Positions 7,527 to 7,875 of a stretch of DNA of 7,875 bases are shown piece by piece (positions within the stretch are counted from its first letter, which is position 1; every line of letters begins with the position of its first letter). Location of the stretch: assembly GCA_964371745.1 (NCBI GenBank), contig CAYJNS010000053.1, forward strand, positions 1 through 7,875, written 5' to 3'. The stretch comes from CAKOSP01 sp964371745. GTDB lineage: Bacteria; Bacillota_I; Bacilli_A; RF39; UBA660. The position numbers and the translations under genes are program-made. The notes below the pieces were generated by a model. The model was given only the letters and a program-made list of their open reading frames with translations. It was not told where the DNA came from and ran no database searches.

Positions 7527-7556
7527 TAGACTTATCTAATTTACATATGCTATAAT
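7527..7556 (+). promoter_or_regulatory. Promoter of the forward surface gene (extended -10)
   Basis: TATAAT at 7551-7556 is preceded by TGC at 7548-7550, an extended -10. A TAGACT (7527-7532) matching four of six -35 positions lies 18 bp upstream. Transcription would start near 7563, about 20 nt before the ATG at 7583. Confidence 0.75.
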
Positions 7557-7582
7557 ATAAATTATTAAAAAAAGGAGGAAAT

Positions 7583-7875
7583 ATGAAAAATATTTTAAAA
7601 AGTATAATATTAATGACTGTTGCAATTATAGCATTTTTAATTTTGGGTAATACAGAGGTAAAAGCAGCAAATTTAGTAGAATTTGAAGACGAAAATGGTA
7701 TAAGTATAACAGAATTAAATATGGGGAATTTGCCATATGATACAGCGGTAACTAAGACATTTAAAATTATAAATAAAACTTCAGCCGACATAACGATTAC
7801 AAATATGTCTATTGCTAATATGGATAAATACGAATTTGTAAATACACCTGCAACAATAATACCAGCAAATGGAGA
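7583..7875 (+). CDS. Secreted Ig-like surface protein, N-terminal part (runs off window)
   Basis: ATG 7583 is preceded by AAGGAGG (7572-7578) at 4 nt and stays open to the window edge: 97 codons plus two bases. The N-terminus MKNILKSIILMTVAIIAFLI, with VKA-A near residue 28, is a signal peptide. The mature part (SITELNMGNLPYDTAVTKTF, then NKTSADITITNMSI) has the rhythm of an ASPM/SPD-2/Hydin-like Ig domain. It aligns with the start of the divergent reverse gene: eight of the first thirteen residues match, and ISELDFGD corresponds to ITELNMGN. I infer a paralogous surface protein; later domains and any anchor lie outside the window. The reverse frame across 7498-7791 is a shadow of this gene. 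Confidence 0.85.
   Translation, partial: MKNILKSIILMTVAIIAFLILGNTEVKAANLVEFEDENGISITELNMGNLPYDTAVTKTFKIINKTSADITITNMSIANMDKYEFVNTPATIIPANG

Larger units (their letters stand above)
7295..7582. other. Divergent intergenic region between paralogous surface genes
   Basis: About 290 nt of very AT-rich sequence without a gene. It holds the reverse promoter (7324-7352) and the forward promoter (7527-7556). An imperfect palindrome, AAACTgAATTtAGTTT, lies at 7418-7433. A third extended -10-like element on the forward strand (TG at 7464-7465, TATAAT 7467-7472) has no convincing -35. GACTATCTAA (7441-7450) and GACTTATCTAA (7529-7539) are near-direct repeats. A shared regulator is possible; nothing proves one. 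Confidence 0.5.

Noticed and set aside
7498..7791. Reverse-strand ORF of 97 codons
   Set aside because: It covers the start of the forward surface gene, which has a strong ribosome-binding site and a signal peptide related to its neighbour.
1..7875. A known named defence system built around the SNF2 protein (such as DISARM), a CRISPR array, tRNA/rRNA or insertion sequence
   Set aside because: No methyltransferase, nuclease, phospholipase D, Cas gene, regularly spaced repeat, transposase or RNA gene could be recognised. SWIM-SNF2 proteins also occur as ordinary chromosomal genes.

Overview
This window is very AT-rich and uses A/T-ending codons throughout. It has strong AGGAGG-type ribosome-binding sites, sigma-A-like promoters and the standard code (TGG for Trp; TGA ends the reverse-strand gene). 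This points to a low-GC Bacillota (Firmicutes) relative, probably a gut-type member of Clostridia or Bacilli. Two runs of exactly ten Ns (727-736 and 1901-1910) show a scaffolded draft assembly with placeholder gaps.

Positions 1-149 are non-coding and hold an AT-rich hairpin, an extended -10 promoter and a ribosome-binding site. They feed a forward cluster that runs to 5548. The first gene (150-3216) is one SWIM zinc-finger SNF2-type ATPase. The first gap breaks its reading frame and the second removes its Walker A loop. A 60-codon ORF (3220-3402) follows, then a short reading frame (3374-3541) that looks like the C-terminal tail of a RhuM-family protein and is probably a gene remnant. Next come an unrecognised 126-aa protein (3561-3941), a Nudix hydrolase (3943-4515) and an HD-domain phosphohydrolase (4517-5548). 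The last three are packed with 1-nt spacers and are almost certainly co-transcribed. The theme is DNA/chromatin remodelling plus nucleotide-pool hydrolysis, but no known named system is recognisable.

Positions 5549-5686 are a convergent intergenic region carrying a clear intrinsic terminator for the reverse strand. The reverse-strand gene (5687-7294) encodes a 535-aa secreted, multi-domain Ig-like surface protein. It has a signal peptide and a C-terminal sortase-type anchor with a non-canonical NPSTND motif.

Positions 7295-7582 are a divergent intergenic region with a good promoter for each side. On the far side a forward gene (7583 to the window end, incomplete) encodes a second secreted protein. 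Its signal peptide and first Ig-like domain are clearly paralogous to the reverse-strand protein. The two form a divergent pair of related cell-surface proteins whose starts make an imperfect inverted repeat.

The points most worth a second look are the divergent paralogous surface proteins, the unusual anchor motif, the RhuM-tail remnant next to a truncated-looking small ORF, the unknown 126-aa protein coupled to Nudix and HD hydrolases, and the gap that hides the ATPase active site.
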